This document shows, in pieces, positions 63,055 to 64,000 of a stretch of DNA of 64,000 bases. A program made the position numbers and the translations under genes. Source of the DNA: Streptomyces novaecaesareae (GTDB lineage: Bacteria > Actinomycetota > Actinomycetes > Streptomycetales > Streptomycetaceae); the NCBI RefSeq assembly GCF_000716875.1, contig NZ_JNWQ01000023.1, positions 1 through 64,000 of the forward strand. The letters run 5' to 3'. The notes under the pieces were generated by a model. The model had not been told where the DNA came from. It made no database searches and worked only from the letters and a program-made list of their open reading frames with translations. How positions within the stretch are numbered: position 1 is the first letter of the stretch; each line of letters starts with the position of its first letter.

Positions 63055-64000
63055 TCACCTGGGCCACCTCCCGTCGCCGCGGTCCACCGGCACCCGGGTG
63101 CCGGCCGCGGCGAGGGCGGCGTCGGCGGCGGCGTGGCCGCTGCGCACGGCGCCCTCCATGGTCGCGGGCCAGCCGGTGGCCGTCCACGAGCCGGCCAGCA
63201 GCAGGCCGGGGACGTCCGTCCGGGCCGGCGGGCGCAGCGCCCCGTTGCCGGGGGCCGGGTCGAAGGTCGCGGTGCGCTCCCGGGTGACGAAGAAGTCCAG
63301 CACCTCGGCCCCGGCCGCGGCCGGCAACAGCCGCTCCAGCTCGGGCAGGTAGCGGCGGCGCAGCTCGGCGACCGGCAGGTCGATCTCGTCCTGCACCGCG
63401 GACTGCGAGAGCGCCAGGTACTGGGCGCCCGGGTGGGCGCGGCCGAGCGGGGTGGCGGCCAGGCCGGAGTGCGCGGTGCGGTCGAAGACCCACTGGACCG
63501 GGGAGCCGAGCGCGGCGAAGAAAGGCCGGCGCACCAGCTTGCGGTCGTAGATCACGTGCACGTTGAGGATCGGCGCGGTGCCGAAGTCGGCCAGCCGGTC
63601 CTGCCCCGGGATCGCGTTCGGCGGCAGCAGGGCGGCCGCGCTGTCCTGGGCGCCGGCCAGGACGACGGTGTCGGCGGTGAGCAGTTCCCCGCCGTCGAGG
63701 CGGACGGCGTGCTGCGGCGCGGCCGGCTTGAGCTCCGCCACCCGGGCGCGCAGCAGCACCTTCACGCCCAGGCGCTCCAGCTCGGCGATCGCCCGGTCGT
63801 GGTGGATCGCGCCGAGCGGGGCGGCGGCGATGCCGATGTCGGCGGCGCCCGGGTCGGAGAGCAGACCGGTCTTGAACACCTTCGCCGCGAGCGCCATCGA
63901 GACCTGGTCGGCCCGGGCGTTCAGGGTGGCGACGCCGACCAGGTCCCACAGGGCCGCCTGGGTGGCGGCGTTCTGCCCGTTGCGGCGCAGCCACTCGCCG
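63055..64000 (-). CDS. hpnE: Squalene-forming FAD-dependent oxidoreductase HpnE (partial)
   Basis: The last 314 codons of an amine-oxidase-like flavoprotein; the 5' end is beyond the window. Visible are WLRRNGQNAATQAALWDLVGV at the window edge, the FAD-associated C-terminus VPGLLLAGSWTATGWPATMEGAV, and ERLGVKVLLRARV. HpnE reduces hydroxysqualene to squalene after HpnC and HpnD, which should lie just outside the window on the same strand. Confidence 0.9.
   Translation of the reverse strand, partial: GEWLRRNGQNAATQAALWDLVGVATLNARADQVSMALAAKVFKTGLLSDPGAADIGIAAAPLGAIHHDRAIAELERLGVKVLLRARVAELKPAAPQHAVRLDGGELLTADTVVLAGAQDSAAALLPPNAIPGQDRLADFGTAPILNVHVIYDRKLVRRPFFAALGSPVQWVFDRTAHSGLAATPLGRAHPGAQYLALSQSAVQDEIDLPVAELRRRYLPELERLLPAAAGAEVLDFFVTRERTATFDPAPGNGALRPPARTDVPGLLLAGSWTATGWPATMEGAVRSGHAAADAALAAAGTRVPVDRGDGRWPR

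Noticed and set aside
61772..63058. Longer form of the polyprenyl diphosphate synthase starting at the GTG that overlaps hpnE
   Set aside because: The extra 66 residues are Arg/Thr/Gly-rich with no family similarity, and the GTG at 62860 has a far better SD; kept only as an alternative.

Overview
The window is very GC-rich actinobacterial DNA. Genes are densely packed, third codon positions are almost all G or C, GTG and TTG starts are common, and 4-base ATGA/GTGA overlaps recur. The gene content (WhiJ-type XRE/DUF397/ATPase set, DUF6421 operon, c-di-AMP riboswitch before an rpf gene, malEFG-aglA, hopanoid cluster with hpnO) points to Streptomycetaceae, either Streptomyces or Kitasatospora. 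It looks like chromosomal core DNA. I see no rRNA, tRNA, transposase, phage gene or CRISPR array.

Layout. 0-9 kb: DUF6421/SDR/threonine aldolase operon (-), polar amino-acid ABC importer (+), DUF5134 and M56 peptidase (+). 8.6-11.6 kb: MarR divergent from an MFS exporter, then a TetR gene. 11.6-14.2 kb: WhiJ-like triad. 14.7-17.6 kb: CbiX-like protein, then a CRP site, a ydaO riboswitch and an RPF-LysM-NlpC/P60 wall hydrolase. 18-24.1 kb: maltose operon malE-malF-malG-aglA-malR (-). 24.4-29.3 kb: GNAT, GalM, and a giant LuxR-type ATPase regulator. 29.5-32.4 kb: class I terpene synthase and aldehyde dehydrogenase. 32.6-38.8 kb: NTF2-like, serine hydrolase, Nudix, TetR, a repeat-bearing protein of unknown function, spermidine-synthase-like. 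39-41.7 kb: LysR, cysteine dioxygenase and YeiH exporter. 41.8-45.3 kb: gluABCD-type glutamate importer. 45.4-49.1 kb: heterodimeric ABC exporter. 49.6-54.4 kb: aldo-keto reductase, double MarR, FabG-like SDR, PAP2, I78 inhibitor, small membrane protein. 54.5-64 kb: hopanoid operon hpnE (cut by the window end), polyprenyl synthase, shc, hpnG, hpnH, dxs, hpnO (-).

How the genes work together. The hopanoid operon covers precursor supply (dxs, polyprenyl synthase), squalene formation (hpnE), cyclisation (shc) and side-chain extension (hpnH, hpnG, hpnO). The maltose operon couples import to intracellular hydrolysis under MalR. Cysteine dioxygenase with YeiH looks like a sulfur-disposal pair. The RPF fusion has three regulatory layers: CRP site, riboswitch and terminator.

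Most unusual signals. (1) Three dispersed copies of an intergenic array built on a strict 7-base period: TGACAGN heptads, a TTTCA turn heptad, then the reverse complement. (2) TGCACGTGCA palindromes shared by the two control regions of the WhiJ-like triad. (3) A MarR protein made of two near-identical fused MarR domains. (4) An ABC exporter pair whose NBD motifs are degenerate in a complementary way. (5) An RPF plus NlpC/P60 fusion. (6) A hopanoid operon whose hpnH-dxs gap holds short repeats instead of ispG.
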